A stretch of DNA of 20,066 nt from Rhodocyclaceae bacterium UBA5602 (GCA_002424865.1 DILC01000023.1:1-20066); one strand, 5' to 3'; counted from the stretch's first letter, positions 1 to 8,794 are shown. Numbers and translations: made by a program. Notes: generated by a model from the sequence alone, not told the origin.

Positions 1-1428
1 TGGCTGAACATGATGTATCCGAGGTTGAAGCTGGCAAGAAACCTCATGTCCTCGCTCGGCGCGATTTTTATTTCTATTGACGACAACGAACTGGCAAATC
101 TCAAGGCGATCTGCGATGACATCTTCGGCCAGGAGTGTTACGCGGGATGTGTCGCACGTGTAACCGGAACCCCAACTGGGGGAGGGTTTCGCGCGTTGGT
201 GAATGAGACAGACAACATACTGATTTATCTTCGCCAGCCGGACGTTGAGATAAGCGGAGTTGGGTTCACAGAAGATGATGCAGCAATCTACGATAAGGAA
301 GATGCGAACGGTAAATACCTCACGAGGTCGCTCCGGCGAACTGGCGGAGAAGACAGGCGAGAAGATCGGCCAAGCATGTATTACGCGGTAACCGCGCCTG
401 ATGGAGAACAAGTTTTCCCGATAGCGCCTGCCGGGTATGAGAGTCGCTGGATTTGCGGAAAAGATCGCTACGAGGAAATGTTGGCAGAAGGGCTAATCGA
501 ATGGCAGAAGGTTACCAAGGACGGCCGTGAAGTCTGGCAGGTCTATCAAAAGTTTTATCTTGAGGGGCGGCTGAAGCAGCCGTCGAACCTGTGGTCTGAA
601 CTCGAAGGAAATAAGAAAGCCACTCGAGATTTGAAGGCGCTTTTTGATGGAGAAAAAGTATTCAGCTTCCCGAAACCTGTCGGTTTAATTCGCCATATTC
701 TTGAGATGGCGGCGAGCGACAAGTCTGCAATTGTTCTTGATTTCTTTGCAGGGTCAGGTACCACCGCGCATGCGGTTATGGCCCAAAATGCTTTTGACGA
801 TGGCTCTCGACGCTATATTCTTGCGCAATTACCAGAACCACTTGATCCGGCCAACAAGGATCAGAAGACCGCTGCAGAATTCTGCGACAAACTCGGCAAA
901 CCCCGCACCATCGCCGAACTGACCAAAGAACGCCTGCGCCGCGCCGCGGCCAAGGTCAAAGCCGACAACCCGCTGTTTGCGGGCGACACCGGCTTCCGCG
1001 TCTTCAAGCTCGACCGCTCCAATATCCGCGCCTGGAACCCCAACCCGGCGGATCTGGAAGCCTCGCTGCTCTACCATCAGGACCATCTGGTCGAGGGGCG
1101 CACCGAATCCGACATCCTCTTTGAGCTGCTGCTCAAGCTCGGCCTCGACCTGTGCGTGCCCATCGCGCAAAAAGTCGGCGCTGGCGATACGGCGCACACG
1201 GTGTATTCGGTTGGCGGCGGCGTGCTGATGGCCTGCCTTAGCCCCTCGATCAGCCGCGCTGACGTGGAAGCGCTGGCGCAAGGCATCATTGCCTGGCGCA
1301 AGGCGCTTGGCACCGCCGGTGACACGACCTGCGTGTTCCGCGACAGCGCTTTTGCCGACGATGTAGCCAAGACCAACCTCGCCGCCATCCTGGCGCAGGC
1401 AGGCATTGCGAATGTGCGGAGTTTGTAA
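1..1428 (+). CDS. mod: Type III restriction-modification methyltransferase subunit (Mod), 5'-truncated by window edge
   Basis: Adenine-specific DNA methyltransferase that, with Res, recognises and methylates the target site of a type III system. The frame is open from base 1 (WLNMMYPRLKLARN), and this segment in type III Mod proteins lies after the DPPY catalytic motif, so the start and DPPY are outside the window; the ATG at 10 is internal. Visible are the SIDDNE segment near residue 25 (counted from base 10), a variable central part (target recognition region), a FPKPVGLIRHIL segment, and the AdoMet-binding motif DFFAGSGTT from residue 244. This order, with motif IV before motif I, fits beta-class type III enzymes. 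GC changes from about 43-47% before base 850 to about 70% after base 900, suggesting that a foreign 5' part has been joined to a native 3' end. The AlbA_2 gene begins 2 nt after the stop. Confidence 0.93.
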   Translation, partial: WLNMMYPRLKLARNLMSSLGAIFISIDDNELANLKAICDDIFGQECYAGCVARVTGTPTGGGFRALVNETDNILIYLRQPDVEISGVGFTEDDAAIYDKEDANGKYLTRSLRRTGGEDRREDRPSMYYAVTAPDGEQVFPIAPAGYESRWICGKDRYEEMLAEGLIEWQKVTKDGREVWQVYQKFYLEGRLKQPSNLWSELEGNKKATRDLKALFDGEKVFSFPKPVGLIRHILEMAASDKSAIVLDFFAGSGTTAHAVMAQNAFDDGSRRYILAQLPEPLDPANKDQKTAAEFCDKLGKPRTIAELTKERLRRAAAKVKADNPLFAGDTGFRVFKLDRSNIRAWNPNPADLEASLLYHQDHLVEGRTESDILFELLLKLGLDLCVPIAQKVGAGDTAHTVYSVGGGVLMACLSPSISRADVEALAQGIIAWRKALGTAGDTTCVFRDSAFADDVAKTNLAAILAQAGIANVRSL

Positions 1429-1430
1429 AC

Positions 1431-3149
1431 ATGGATCAACAAGCCTTGCTGGATACCTTGGAGAGATTGCGCGGCTTGCCGCGCGAGGCGGCTACGGTCG
1501 AGTTCAAATCAAACCTTGATAAGGCAGATGAGATTGGGCAGTACATTTCGGCGCTGGCTAATTCAGCGGTGCTTGAGGGGCATGATCGTGCCTGGTTGTT
1601 GTGGGGCGTGGAAGATGGCACGCACGAAGTGAAAGGTTCCCAGTTTGATCCGTTTGCTCGCAAGGAGGGTAACCAGGCACTCATTATGTGGTTGCAGCAA
1701 ATGACATTGCCCCGCGCTGACTTCACCTTTCATGGCTGCGATCACCCTCAAGGCAAGGTTGTCATGCTGGAGATTCATCCGGCTCGCAGTGCGCCGATTG
1801 CTTTTCAGAATCTGCGTTATGTGCGTATTGATAGCCACAAAACCAAACTTTCCGAACATCCTGATAAAGAGGCCCGTCTATGGGCGATGCTGGGGCAGAA
1901 GGATGACTGGTCTGGTGAGGTGGTGCCCAGCGCGACGCTGGATGATCTTGACCCAGAGGCTGTTGAAGTTGCCCGTAAGCATTTTTCTGACTATCTGGTT
2001 AAAAGCGATCCTGATGCCGGACGCCATGCCCAGATTCGTGCTGATGTGGCAGGATGGGATATGCCGACGTTGCTCAACAAGGCACGTATCACCAAGCAGG
2101 GAAAGGTCACGCGCTCAGCTCTCTTGCTACTCGGGAAAGATGAAGCAGCCCATTTTCTTTCTCCCGTTGACGCCAAGATCAGTTGGGTTCTTCGGGATGC
2201 CAAAAATCGTACGGAATCTTCACAACACTTTGGTATTCCGTTACTGCTTTCCACTGATAAGGTTTATGGCCGTATCCGTAATGTTACCGTTGAACATATG
2301 CCCGATGGTACGTTGTTCCCAACTGCCATTCAGCGCTATGACGCTTGGGTGATGCGTGAGGCAATGCACAACTGCATTGCTCACCAAGACTACCGAATGG
2401 GTGGCAAGATCAATGTGGTTGAACACCCGGATCGGTTGGTATTCAGTAATCTTGGGCAGTTCATTCCCCCTAGCGTGGAATGGATGCTGGAGCAGCAGTC
2501 GCCTCCTGAACATTATCGCAACCAATGGCTGATTGATGGAATGATCCGCCTGCGGATGATTGATCAGGTTGGAAGTGGTATTCGGCGCATGTTTGAAACA
2601 CAGCGTGAGCGTTTCTTTCCATTGCCTGACTATACGTTTGATGCAAACGAACAGGGCTATCCACGAGTTGAGGTCACTATCAGTGGGCAGATACTTGATG
2701 TGAAGTACACGCAGATATTGATGAAGCGTAGCGACCTGGAGTTGCGTGAGGTTTTGCTACTTGATCGCGTCCAGAAACGCCACACTTTGTCAGCTGAAGA
2801 TATACAAGAACTCAAAGCGCTGAAGCTTATTGAAGGGCGTTCCCCTAACTATTTTATCTCGGCAAGGGTGGCTGATTGGACGGGACAAAAGGCACGTTAT
2901 ATCCGCAACAGAGGGCTGGATGATGGCTACTACTGTAAATTGGTAACGGACTATCTGCAAAAATATGGGCAGGCTAGCCGCAAGGATATTGACGATTTGT
3001 TATTGTCAAAAATGCCTGAAATCCTTGAGCCTGAGCAAAAGGCCCACAAGGTTCGTAATCTGTTACAGGCCATGCGTAGAAAAGGATTGATACATCGTGA
3101 AGGTCCAAAAACAATCGCTGTGTGGAAAGCTGGAGCAGGGCTTAGCTAA
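1431..3149 (+). CDS. AlbA_2 / HATPase_c_4-like / winged-helix protein between mod and res (COG2865-like)
   Basis: A 572-residue protein of the family once called divergent AAA-4 (COG2865, often annotated as transcriptional regulator or ATP-binding protein); its role is not established. Residues about 20-140 look like the AlbA_2 (Schlafen-like) nucleic-acid-binding domain: E24-F-K-S, then a helix with ALAN, then GVEDGTHEVKG at 59-69. Residues 309-345 carry the EAMHNCIAHQDY...DRLVFSNLG pattern of the HATPase_c_4 region. The C-terminus (about 500-560) reads like a winged helix. It starts 2 nt after the mod stop, with GGAG at 1418-1421 as ribosome site, so it is probably co-transcribed with mod. 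GC is about 43-45% in sampled stretches, far below res. Relatives are common in restriction loci, so a regulatory or accessory defence role is inferred. No metal-nuclease motif was seen. Confidence 0.85.
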   Translation: MDQQALLDTLERLRGLPREAATVEFKSNLDKADEIGQYISALANSAVLEGHDRAWLLWGVEDGTHEVKGSQFDPFARKEGNQALIMWLQQMTLPRADFTFHGCDHPQGKVVMLEIHPARSAPIAFQNLRYVRIDSHKTKLSEHPDKEARLWAMLGQKDDWSGEVVPSATLDDLDPEAVEVARKHFSDYLVKSDPDAGRHAQIRADVAGWDMPTLLNKARITKQGKVTRSALLLLGKDEAAHFLSPVDAKISWVLRDAKNRTESSQHFGIPLLLSTDKVYGRIRNVTVEHMPDGTLFPTAIQRYDAWVMREAMHNCIAHQDYRMGGKINVVEHPDRLVFSNLGQFIPPSVEWMLEQQSPPEHYRNQWLIDGMIRLRMIDQVGSGIRRMFETQRERFFPLPDYTFDANEQGYPRVEVTISGQILDVKYTQILMKRSDLELREVLLLDRVQKRHTLSAEDIQELKALKLIEGRSPNYFISARVADWTGQKARYIRNRGLDDGYYCKLVTDYLQKYGQASRKDIDDLLLSKMPEILEPEQKAHKVRNLLQAMRRKGLIHREGPKTIAVWKAGAGLS

Positions 3150-3167
3150 ACAAGGTGTTTAGCTAGG
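3141..3167 (+). repeat. Hairpin spanning the stop codon of the AlbA_2 gene
   Basis: AGCTAAAC (3144-3151) and GTTTAGCT (3157-3164) are perfect inverted repeats around a 5-nt loop. The stem extends to 3141/3167 with one G-T pair, giving about 11 bp. The TAA stop (3147-3149) lies inside the left arm. No T tract follows, so it is not a standard terminator; it could be an mRNA stability or attenuation element between the middle gene and res. Confidence 0.5.
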
Positions 3168-3174
3168 TGTTAGC

Positions 3175-3215
3175 AAAGAAAACGTGCTTAACTTATTGAA
3201 CTGTAAGTTTTCTTT
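3175..3215. repeat. 9-bp inverted repeat in the AT-rich gap before res
   Basis: AAAGAAAAC (3175-3183) and GTTTTCTTT (3207-3215) are perfect inverted repeats 23 nt apart, in the 102-nt AT-rich gap before res. A TTGAAC at 3196-3201 lies inside, but no convincing -10 partner was found. It may be an operator for controlled res expression; this is inference. Confidence 0.4.
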
Positions 3216-3240
3216 CTTTGATTTATAGGGTGCGTTAAAA

Positions 3241-3255
3241 ATGAATTTGCCATGA
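3241..3255 (+). other. Four-codon mini-ORF overlapping the res start (ATGA)
   Basis: ATG at 3241 opens a frame Met-Asn-Leu-Pro-stop whose TGA (3253-3255) overlaps the res ATG (3252-3254) as ATGA. The nearest ribosome-site-like stretch, AGGG at 3227-3230, is spaced 10 nt from 3241 but 21 nt from the res start. Res translation may therefore depend on termination-reinitiation from this mini-ORF. Confidence 0.35.
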
Positions 3256-6200
3256 AGCTGCACTTCGAGCCCAACCTCGACTACCAGATGCAGGCCATTG
3301 AGGCCGTGTGCGACCTGTTCCGTGGCCAGGAGGTCTGCCGCACCGAGTTCACGGTGACGATGAAGGCATCGGCCCCGGTCGATACTGACCTGTTTCCCGG
3401 TACCCAGCCTGAGCAAATGACGCTGGGCATGGCCGAGTCGGATCTGGGTGTCGGTAACCGCCTGACGCTGCTGGACGATGAACTGCACAAGAATCTGGCG
3501 GACATCCAGTTGCGCGGAGGCCTGCCGCCGTCGAGCACGCTGGCCTCGGGCAACTTCACGGTCGAGATGGAAACCGGCACGGGCAAGACCTACGTTTACC
3601 TGCGCAGCATTTTTGAACTGAACAAGCGCTATGGCTTTTCCAAGTTCGTGATCGTGGTGCCGTCGGTGGCGATCAAGGAAGGCGTCTACAAGACCTTGCA
3701 GATCACCGAGGATCACTTCAAGGGGCTGTACGCCGGTGCGCCCTTCGACTATTTCCTTTATGACTCCAACAAGCTCGGGCAGGTGCGCAACTTCGCCACC
3801 AGCTCGGCTATCCAGATCATGGTGGTCACGGTCGGCGCCATCAACAAGAAGGACGTGAACAATCTCTACAAGGACAGCGAGAAGACCGGCGGCGAGAAGC
3901 CCATCGACCTGATCAAGGCCACCCGGCCCATTATCATCGTGGACGAACCGCAAAGCGTGGACGGCGGCCTGACGGGCGCTGGCAAGACTGCGCTGGACGC
4001 AATGAACCCGCTCTGCACGCTGCGCTATTCGGCCACCCACGCGGATAAGCACCACATGGTGTATCGCCTCGATGCGGTGGATGCGTATGAGAAGAAGCTG
4101 GTGAAGCAGATCGAAATCGCTTCAGCCACGGTGGAAGACGCGCATAACAAGCCCTTCGTGCGGCTGGTGTCGGTAGCCAACAAGCGCGGGACCATCAGCG
4201 CCAGGGTAGCGCTGGATGTGGCCACAGCCAGCGGCGTGAAGCGGCAGGAAGTCACCGTAAGCGATGGCGACGACCTGGAGCAACTTGCCAAGCGTCCGAT
4301 CTATGCCGATTTTCGCGTCGGCGAGATCAATACGGCCAAGGGCGACGAGTTCATGGAGCTGCGTTACCCCGGTGGCGAAGTGTTCCTGAAGCCGGGGCAA
4401 GCCCACGGTGACGTCGATGCCCTGGCCATGCAGCGGGAAATGATCCGTCGCACCATCAAGGAACACCTGGACAAGGAAAAACGCCTGCGCCCGCTGGGCA
4501 TTAAGGTGCTGTCGCTGTTCTTTATCGATGCGGTGGACAGGTACCGCCAGTACGCCGCTGATGGCAAGCCGGTGAAAGGCGACTACGCCCGCATCTTTGA
4601 GGAGGAATACCGGCGCGCGGCCAAACTCCCCGCGTATCAGAGCCTGTTCGCCGAAATTGACCTGGCAAGCGCGGCTGAGGAAGTACACAACGGCTACTTT
4701 TCCATCGACAGACGCGGCGGCTGGACGGATACCTCTGAGAGCAACGCAGGCAGCCGTGAGAACGCCGAGCGCGCCTACAGCCTGATCATGAAGGAAAAGG
4801 AGAAGCTGCTGGGTTTCGAGACGCCGTTAAAGTTCATCTTTTCCCATTCGGCGCTGAAGGAAGGCTGGGACAACCCCAACGTGTTCCAGATTTGCGCCCT
4901 GCGCGAAATGGGCACCGAGCGCGAGCGCCGCCAGACCATCGGCCGGGGCCTGCGCCTGTGCGTTAACAGCCAAGGCGAGCGGGTGCGCGGTTTTGAGGTG
5001 AACACCCTGACCGTGATTGCCACCGAGAACTACGAGGAATTCGCCGAGAATTTGCAGAAGGAGATCGAGGCTGAAACGGGTATTCGCTTCGGCATCGTGG
5101 AACAGCACCAGTTCGCCGCCATCAGCGTGACGGGTGTGGACGGTCAGGCCGTGCCGCTGGGTGTCGACCAGTCGCAAGCGCTGTGGGAACACCTCAAGGC
5201 CGCTGGCTACATCGACGCCAAAGGCAAGGTGCAGGATGCGCTGAAAGTGGCGTTGAAAGACGGAACACTCGCGCTGCCTGCGGCGTTTGAGGCGCAACGT
5301 ACCCAGATCGCCGAGGCGCTGCGCAAAGTGTCGGGCCGCCTGGAGATCAAGAGCGCTGACGAGCGCCAGCCGGTGCCGCTGCGCAAGAGTGTCTATCTCG
5401 ACCCTGCGTTCAAGGCGCTGTGGGACCGGATCAAATACCAGACCACCTACCGCGTGCAGTTCGACAACGCCAAGCTGGTGGCGGACTGTATTGCAGCCTT
5501 GCGGCAAGCCCCGGCCGTCGCCAAGGCGCGCCTGCAATGGCGCAAGGCCGACATCGCTATTGGCAAGGCCGGTGTGGAGGCCACGGAAAAGGCCGGTGCG
5601 GCAACGGTCGTTCTGGACGAGCCGGACATCGAGCTGCCGGACTTGCTTACCGACTTGCAGGAGCGTACCCAACTCACTCGCCGCACCATTGCCAGCATCC
5701 TGACCTGCAGCGGACGGCTGGACGACTTCAAGCGCAATCCACAGCAGTTCATTGAGCTCGCTGCTTCGATGATCAATCGTTGCAAGCGGCTGGCGCTGGT
5801 CGATGGCATCAAGTACCAGAAGTTGGGCGACGGCCACTTCTATGCCCAGGAATTGTTCAATCAGCAAGAGCTCACCGGCTATCTCAGGAACATGCTGATG
5901 GACACGGCCAAGTCCATTTACGAGCACGTGGTCTACGACTCGACAACCGAGCGCGACTTCGCCGGTGCGCTGGAGAAGAACGACGCGATCAAGCTGTACG
6001 CCAAACTGCCCGGCTGGTTCAAGGTGCCCACCCCCTTGGGCAGTTACAACCCTGACTGGGCGGTGCTGGTGGAACAGGACAGTGAGCAGCGCCTGTACTT
6101 TGTTGTGGAAACCAAGAGCAGCCTGTTTGCCGACGACTTGCGTGACCAGGAGAGCGCCAAGATCGAATGCGGGAAGGCGCATTTCCACGCCCTGGCGACG

Positions 6201-6281
6201 GACGAGAATCCGGCGCGGTATGTGGTGACGCGTTCGGTCGATGACCTGCTAACAGAAGCACATCGTTGTCCAGCCGCCTGA
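3252..6281 (+). CDS. res: Type III restriction endonuclease subunit (Res)
   Basis: Motor and nuclease subunit of the type III system: it hydrolyses ATP, moves along DNA and cleaves beside unmethylated sites in complex with Mod. The protein is 1009 residues, a normal length. Walker A is ETGTGKT at 107-113, the Walker B/DEAD-type box is D231-E-P-Q234, and helicase motif VI is Q561-T-I-G-R-G-L-R568. At the C-terminus a PD-(D/E)xK nuclease core is seen as D935 followed by E953-T-K955. All key residues are intact, so the enzyme is probably active. The start at 3252 gives the usual N-terminus MKLHFEPNLDYQ. It lies 102 nt after the AlbA_2 gene, has GC near 67% and abuts ygiQ tail to tail with no spacer or terminator. 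Confidence 0.95.
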   Translation: MKLHFEPNLDYQMQAIEAVCDLFRGQEVCRTEFTVTMKASAPVDTDLFPGTQPEQMTLGMAESDLGVGNRLTLLDDELHKNLADIQLRGGLPPSSTLASGNFTVEMETGTGKTYVYLRSIFELNKRYGFSKFVIVVPSVAIKEGVYKTLQITEDHFKGLYAGAPFDYFLYDSNKLGQVRNFATSSAIQIMVVTVGAINKKDVNNLYKDSEKTGGEKPIDLIKATRPIIIVDEPQSVDGGLTGAGKTALDAMNPLCTLRYSATHADKHHMVYRLDAVDAYEKKLVKQIEIASATVEDAHNKPFVRLVSVANKRGTISARVALDVATASGVKRQEVTVSDGDDLEQLAKRPIYADFRVGEINTAKGDEFMELRYPGGEVFLKPGQAHGDVDALAMQREMIRRTIKEHLDKEKRLRPLGIKVLSLFFIDAVDRYRQYAADGKPVKGDYARIFEEEYRRAAKLPAYQSLFAEIDLASAAEEVHNGYFSIDRRGGWTDTSESNAGSRENAERAYSLIMKEKEKLLGFETPLKFIFSHSALKEGWDNPNVFQICALREMGTERERRQTIGRGLRLCVNSQGERVRGFEVNTLTVIATENYEEFAENLQKEIEAETGIRFGIVEQHQFAAISVTGVDGQAVPLGVDQSQALWEHLKAAGYIDAKGKVQDALKVALKDGTLALPAAFEAQRTQIAEALRKVSGRLEIKSADERQPVPLRKSVYLDPAFKALWDRIKYQTTYRVQFDNAKLVADCIAALRQAPAVAKARLQWRKADIAIGKAGVEATEKAGAATVVLDEPDIELPDLLTDLQERTQLTRRTIASILTCSGRLDDFKRNPQQFIELAASMINRCKRLALVDGIKYQKLGDGHFYAQELFNQQELTGYLRNMLMDTAKSIYEHVVYDSTTERDFAGALEKNDAIKLYAKLPGWFKVPTPLGSYNPDWAVLVEQDSEQRLYFVVETKSSLFADDLRDQESAKIECGKAHFHALATDENPARYVVTRSVDDLLTEAHRCPAA

Positions 6282-8600
6282 TTAGCCACCCTTGCGCTGA
6301 GACAGCGGATGCCGTGGCGCGCTGATTGGGCGGCGCGGTTTGCTCGCGGGCAATTTTCCTGGCATGCCAGGCGCCATGCGCCGTCCCCCAGGCTTAGCCG
6401 TTTCACGCCGTGCCGCCAGCACCGACTTTTGCGCAGCCGCACGTTCGCCCGGCGCCAGCGTGCCACCCGGTTGGGTGAGTGGCACCAAATGCCGTTTGCC
6501 CGGGCCGATCAAATCGCTGCGACCCATATTCCGTAAAGCCTCGCGCAGCACCGGCCAGTTGGCCGGGTCGTGATAGCGCAAAAAAGCCTTGTGCAGTTTG
6601 CGTTGGCGTCCTGAACGTACAATGGCGACGTCTTCCGAGGTCTTGCTGACTTTCCTCAGCGGGTTTTTTTCGGTGTGCCACATGGCGGTGGCGATGGCCA
6701 ATGGCGTAGGCAAGAAGGTTTGCACCTGGTCCAGCCGGAAGCCGTTTTTCTTCAGCCACAGGGCGAGGTTCATCATGTCTTCATCCGTCGTGCCGGGGTG
6801 GGCGGCGATGAAGTAGGGGATCAGGTATTGCTCCTTGCCCGCTTCCCGGGAGAATTTTTCGAACATCTGCTTGAAGCGCTCATAGCTGCCGATGCCCGGC
6901 TTCATCATTTTCGACAGCGGCCCTTCTTCGATATGCTCTGGCGCGATCTTCAGATACCCGCCGACGTGATGGGTGACGAGTTCCTTGACATATTCCGGCG
7001 AGCGCACGGCAAGGTCATAGCGCAGGCCGGAGCTGATGAGGATTTTCTTGATGCCGGGCAGGGCGCGGGCTTTTTTGTAGAGCGAAATCAGCGGCGCGTG
7101 CGAGGTGTTGAGATTCTCGCAAATGCCGGGATAGACGCACGACAGCCTGCGGCAGGAGGATTCGATCTCGGGTGTCTTGCAGGCCATGCGGTACATGTTG
7201 GCCGTGGGCCCGCCCAGGTCGGAGACGACGCCGGTAAAGCCGGGCGTCTTGTCGCGGATTTGCTCGACTTCATGCAGGATGGATTCTTCCGAGCGGCTCT
7301 GGATGATGCGGCCTTCGTGTTCGGTGATGGAGCAAAACGTGCAGCCGCCAAAGCAGCCGCGCATGATGTTCACCGAAAAACGGATCATCTCCCAGGCCGG
7401 AATGCGCGCCTCGCCATAGGCCGGATGCGGCGCGCGGGCGTAGGGCAGGCCGAAGACGTGATCCATTTCGGGCGTGGTGAGCGGGATGGGCGGCGGATTG
7501 AGCCACAGGTCACGCAGGCTCGCGCCCGTGCCGTGGGCCTGCACCAGGGCACGCGCGTTGCCGGGGTTGGATTCGAGATGAAAGGTGCGCGAGGCGTGGG
7601 CGTAGAGCACCGGGTCGTCTTTGACTTGCTCGTAACTGGGCAGGCGCACGACGGTTTGCGCGCGCGATTGGCGCCGCTGGGCGAGACGCTCGGCACGGCT
7701 GACGAGGCGGACGGGGTGGGTTGTGACTGCGGCCGTTTCAGCGGCATTAGTCGCCGTATCACCAACGCCAGCGCTCTGCGTCCCTGCGGGAACTTTTTTG
7801 TCAGCCATCGGCGACATCGCATACGGATCAGGATGCGGCGTAATCGTCCCCGGCGTGTCCACCGTCAGTGATTCCACTTCTTCCCATTCAGGCGCCGGCT
7901 TCCAGCCATGCGGCGCCATGAAGGCCGTGCCGCGCAGGTCGCGGATGTCGCCGATTTTCTCGCCACTGGCCAGCCTGTGCGCAAGCTCGATCAAGGCGCG
8001 CTCGGCGTTGCCGAACAGCAGCAAGTCGGCTTTTGAATCCGGCAGGATGGAGCGCCGCACCTTGTCCGACCAGTAATCATAATGCGCGATGCGGCGCAGG
8101 CTGGCTTCGATGCTGCCAATGATCAGCGGCGCATCGGGAAAGGCTTCGCGGGCGCGCTGGGCGTACACGATCACCGCGCGATCGGGGCGTTTGTCAGCGG
8201 CGGCGTCGGGCGTGTAAGCGTCGTCCGAGCGGATTTTCTTGTCCGAAGTGTAGCGATTCACCATCGAGTCCATGTTGCCTGCGGTAATGCCGAAAAACAG
8301 GTTCGGTTTGCCCAGGCGCTTGAAGTCCTCCGCCGACTGCCAGTCCGGTTGGCTGATGATGCCCACGCGAAAGCCCTGCGCTTCGAGCAGCCGCCCGACC
8401 AGCGCCATGCCAAAGCTGGGGTGGTCGATGTAGGCGTCGCCCGTGACGAGGATGATGTCGCAGGAATCCCAGCCCAGCACGTCCATCTCTGCGCGCGACA
8501 TGGGCAAAAACGGCGCGGTGCCAAAGCGCTGCGCCCAGTATTTGCGATAGGAGGTCAGCGGCTTGGGCTGAGGTGGCAGCGGGGTGAGAGTGGGGGACAT
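6282..8600 (-). CDS. ygiQ: YgiQ family radical SAM protein
   Basis: A member of the YgiQ (UPF0313) radical SAM proteins, whose reaction is unknown. The iron-sulfur motif CxxxCxxC is seen as CFGGCTFC (Cys416, 420, 423 counted from the ATG at 8600), with the family's N-terminal region (CDIILVTGDAYIDHPSFGMAL) and C-terminal part (PTPLAIATAMWHTEKNP) around it. The frame continues up to a GTG at 8633 and an ATG at 8624. A TATAAT box at 8642-8647 would start transcription almost on the GTG, so one of the two ATGs is more likely; none has a clear ribosome site. The product is 772 residues. An Ala/Thr-rich stretch at about 7722-7810 looks like a linker insertion before TTHPVRLVSRAERLAQRR. The gene faces res head-on with no gap. 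Confidence 0.93.
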   Translation of the reverse strand: MSPTLTPLPPQPKPLTSYRKYWAQRFGTAPFLPMSRAEMDVLGWDSCDIILVTGDAYIDHPSFGMALVGRLLEAQGFRVGIISQPDWQSAEDFKRLGKPNLFFGITAGNMDSMVNRYTSDKKIRSDDAYTPDAAADKRPDRAVIVYAQRAREAFPDAPLIIGSIEASLRRIAHYDYWSDKVRRSILPDSKADLLLFGNAERALIELAHRLASGEKIGDIRDLRGTAFMAPHGWKPAPEWEEVESLTVDTPGTITPHPDPYAMSPMADKKVPAGTQSAGVGDTATNAAETAAVTTHPVRLVSRAERLAQRRQSRAQTVVRLPSYEQVKDDPVLYAHASRTFHLESNPGNARALVQAHGTGASLRDLWLNPPPIPLTTPEMDHVFGLPYARAPHPAYGEARIPAWEMIRFSVNIMRGCFGGCTFCSITEHEGRIIQSRSEESILHEVEQIRDKTPGFTGVVSDLGGPTANMYRMACKTPEIESSCRRLSCVYPGICENLNTSHAPLISLYKKARALPGIKKILISSGLRYDLAVRSPEYVKELVTHHVGGYLKIAPEHIEEGPLSKMMKPGIGSYERFKQMFEKFSREAGKEQYLIPYFIAAHPGTTDEDMMNLALWLKKNGFRLDQVQTFLPTPLAIATAMWHTEKNPLRKVSKTSEDVAIVRSGRQRKLHKAFLRYHDPANWPVLREALRNMGRSDLIGPGKRHLVPLTQPGGTLAPGERAAAQKSVLAARRETAKPGGRRMAPGMPGKLPASKPRRPISAPRHPLSQRKGG

Positions 8601-8641
8601 GGTGTTAAGGTGACAGGCGCACATGGTGCGCACGGGCAGGC

Positions 8642-8647
8642 ATTATA
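8642..8647 (-). promoter_or_regulatory. Candidate -10 box for ygiQ
   Basis: On the minus strand this reads TATAAT, a perfect sigma-70 -10 hexamer, 41 nt upstream of the ATG at 8600. The best -35 candidate, TTGGCT, sits 19 bp upstream and is weak. Position favours a role in ygiQ transcription. Confidence 0.4.
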
Positions 8648-8794
8648 AAGAGGCATTGCACCGGCTAGCCAAATACTTGGAATGCGATTGAGCCGACGTG
8701 CGGCGTGTATACATTCTGTGCCAGGCAGAGGTTAACGTGAAACAGCGTCATTTGATGCTGCTTCACTCCTCTCGCGTAGCGAGCCAGACAGTCA

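Noticed and set aside
3159..4055. 298-codon minus-strand frame over the res start
   Set aside because: It covers the gap and the res Walker motifs in antisense; no ribosome site or domain supports it.
4827..6188. 453-codon open frame on the minus strand
   Set aside because: It lies fully inside res, which has all helicase and nuclease motifs; long antisense frames are expected in GC-rich genes and this one shows no recognisable domain.
6675..7871. 398-codon open frame on the plus strand
   Set aside because: It is antisense to ygiQ and would overlap its radical SAM motif; no family pattern is seen.
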